Assembly: GCA_018065375.1 (NCBI GenBank)
Contig: JAGHTJ010000111.1
Span: forward strand, 1-5,614
Length of the DNA: 5,614 bases
Source of the DNA: Candidatus Equinaster intestinalis
GTDB lineage: Bacteria > Bacillota_A > Clostridia > Oscillospirales > Acutalibacteraceae
Reading direction: 5' to 3'
The notes under the pieces were generated by a model, which saw nothing but the letters and a program-made list of their open reading frames with translations, was not told the DNA's origin and did not search any database. Position 1 is the stretch's first letter; every line of letters begins with the position of its first letter. The position numbers were made by a program, and so were the translations under genes. Shown piece after piece: positions 5,604 to 5,614 of the stretch.

Positions 5604-5614
5604 GATATAATTAA

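Overview
The window looks like chromosomal DNA from an anaerobic, endospore-forming Firmicute, most likely a gut-type clostridium of the Oscillospiraceae/Ruminococcaceae kind. The basis is a forespore sigma factor, a YlmC/YmxH protein and SpoIVB in a row, AGGTG-type ribosome binding sites, TTG start use and moderate GC. The exact taxon is inference; no rRNA or other marker is present.

Layout. Positions 1-2054 (minus strand) hold a sporulation cluster read right to left: sigG (1290-2054), a YlmC/YmxH-family PRC-barrel gene (1007-1246) and spoIVB (939 to beyond the left edge, catalytic serine region missing). Upstream of sigG on the same strand, 2121-3746 encodes an unusual fusion: about six glycine-rich, beta-helix-like repeats followed by a ComEC-type metallo-beta-lactamase (MBL) domain. 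It has its own very good SigA-type promoter. Positions 3747-4019 are a divergent intergenic region. It carries that promoter (minus strand), a second very good SigA-type promoter (plus strand), a 16-bp terminator hairpin, and between them a tiny minus-strand frame that reads like a complete signal peptide but begins with ATT. Positions 4020-5552 (plus strand) encode a membrane-anchored GH25 muramidase with two SH3-like regions and an acidic tail, closed by a strong terminator hairpin (5570-5603).

How the parts fit. SigG is the late forespore sigma factor. In B. subtilis, SpoIVB is made in the forespore under SigF/SigG and signals to the mother cell to activate pro-SigK processing, so this cluster couples the SigG regulator to one of its key outputs. 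The most interesting signal is in the RNA leaders. The Shine-Dalgarno of sigG lies in the 3' arm of a perfect 16-bp hairpin. The Shine-Dalgarno of the next gene (ylmC) lies in the 3' arm of a 10-bp hairpin that is fully paired only in the sense RNA, through one G-U. The first hairpin would keep sigG silent when transcripts run in from the vegetative MBL promoter. That reading is inference.

No tRNA, rRNA, CRISPR array, insertion sequence or convincing riboswitch was seen. No stretch longer than 300 bases lacks a gene.
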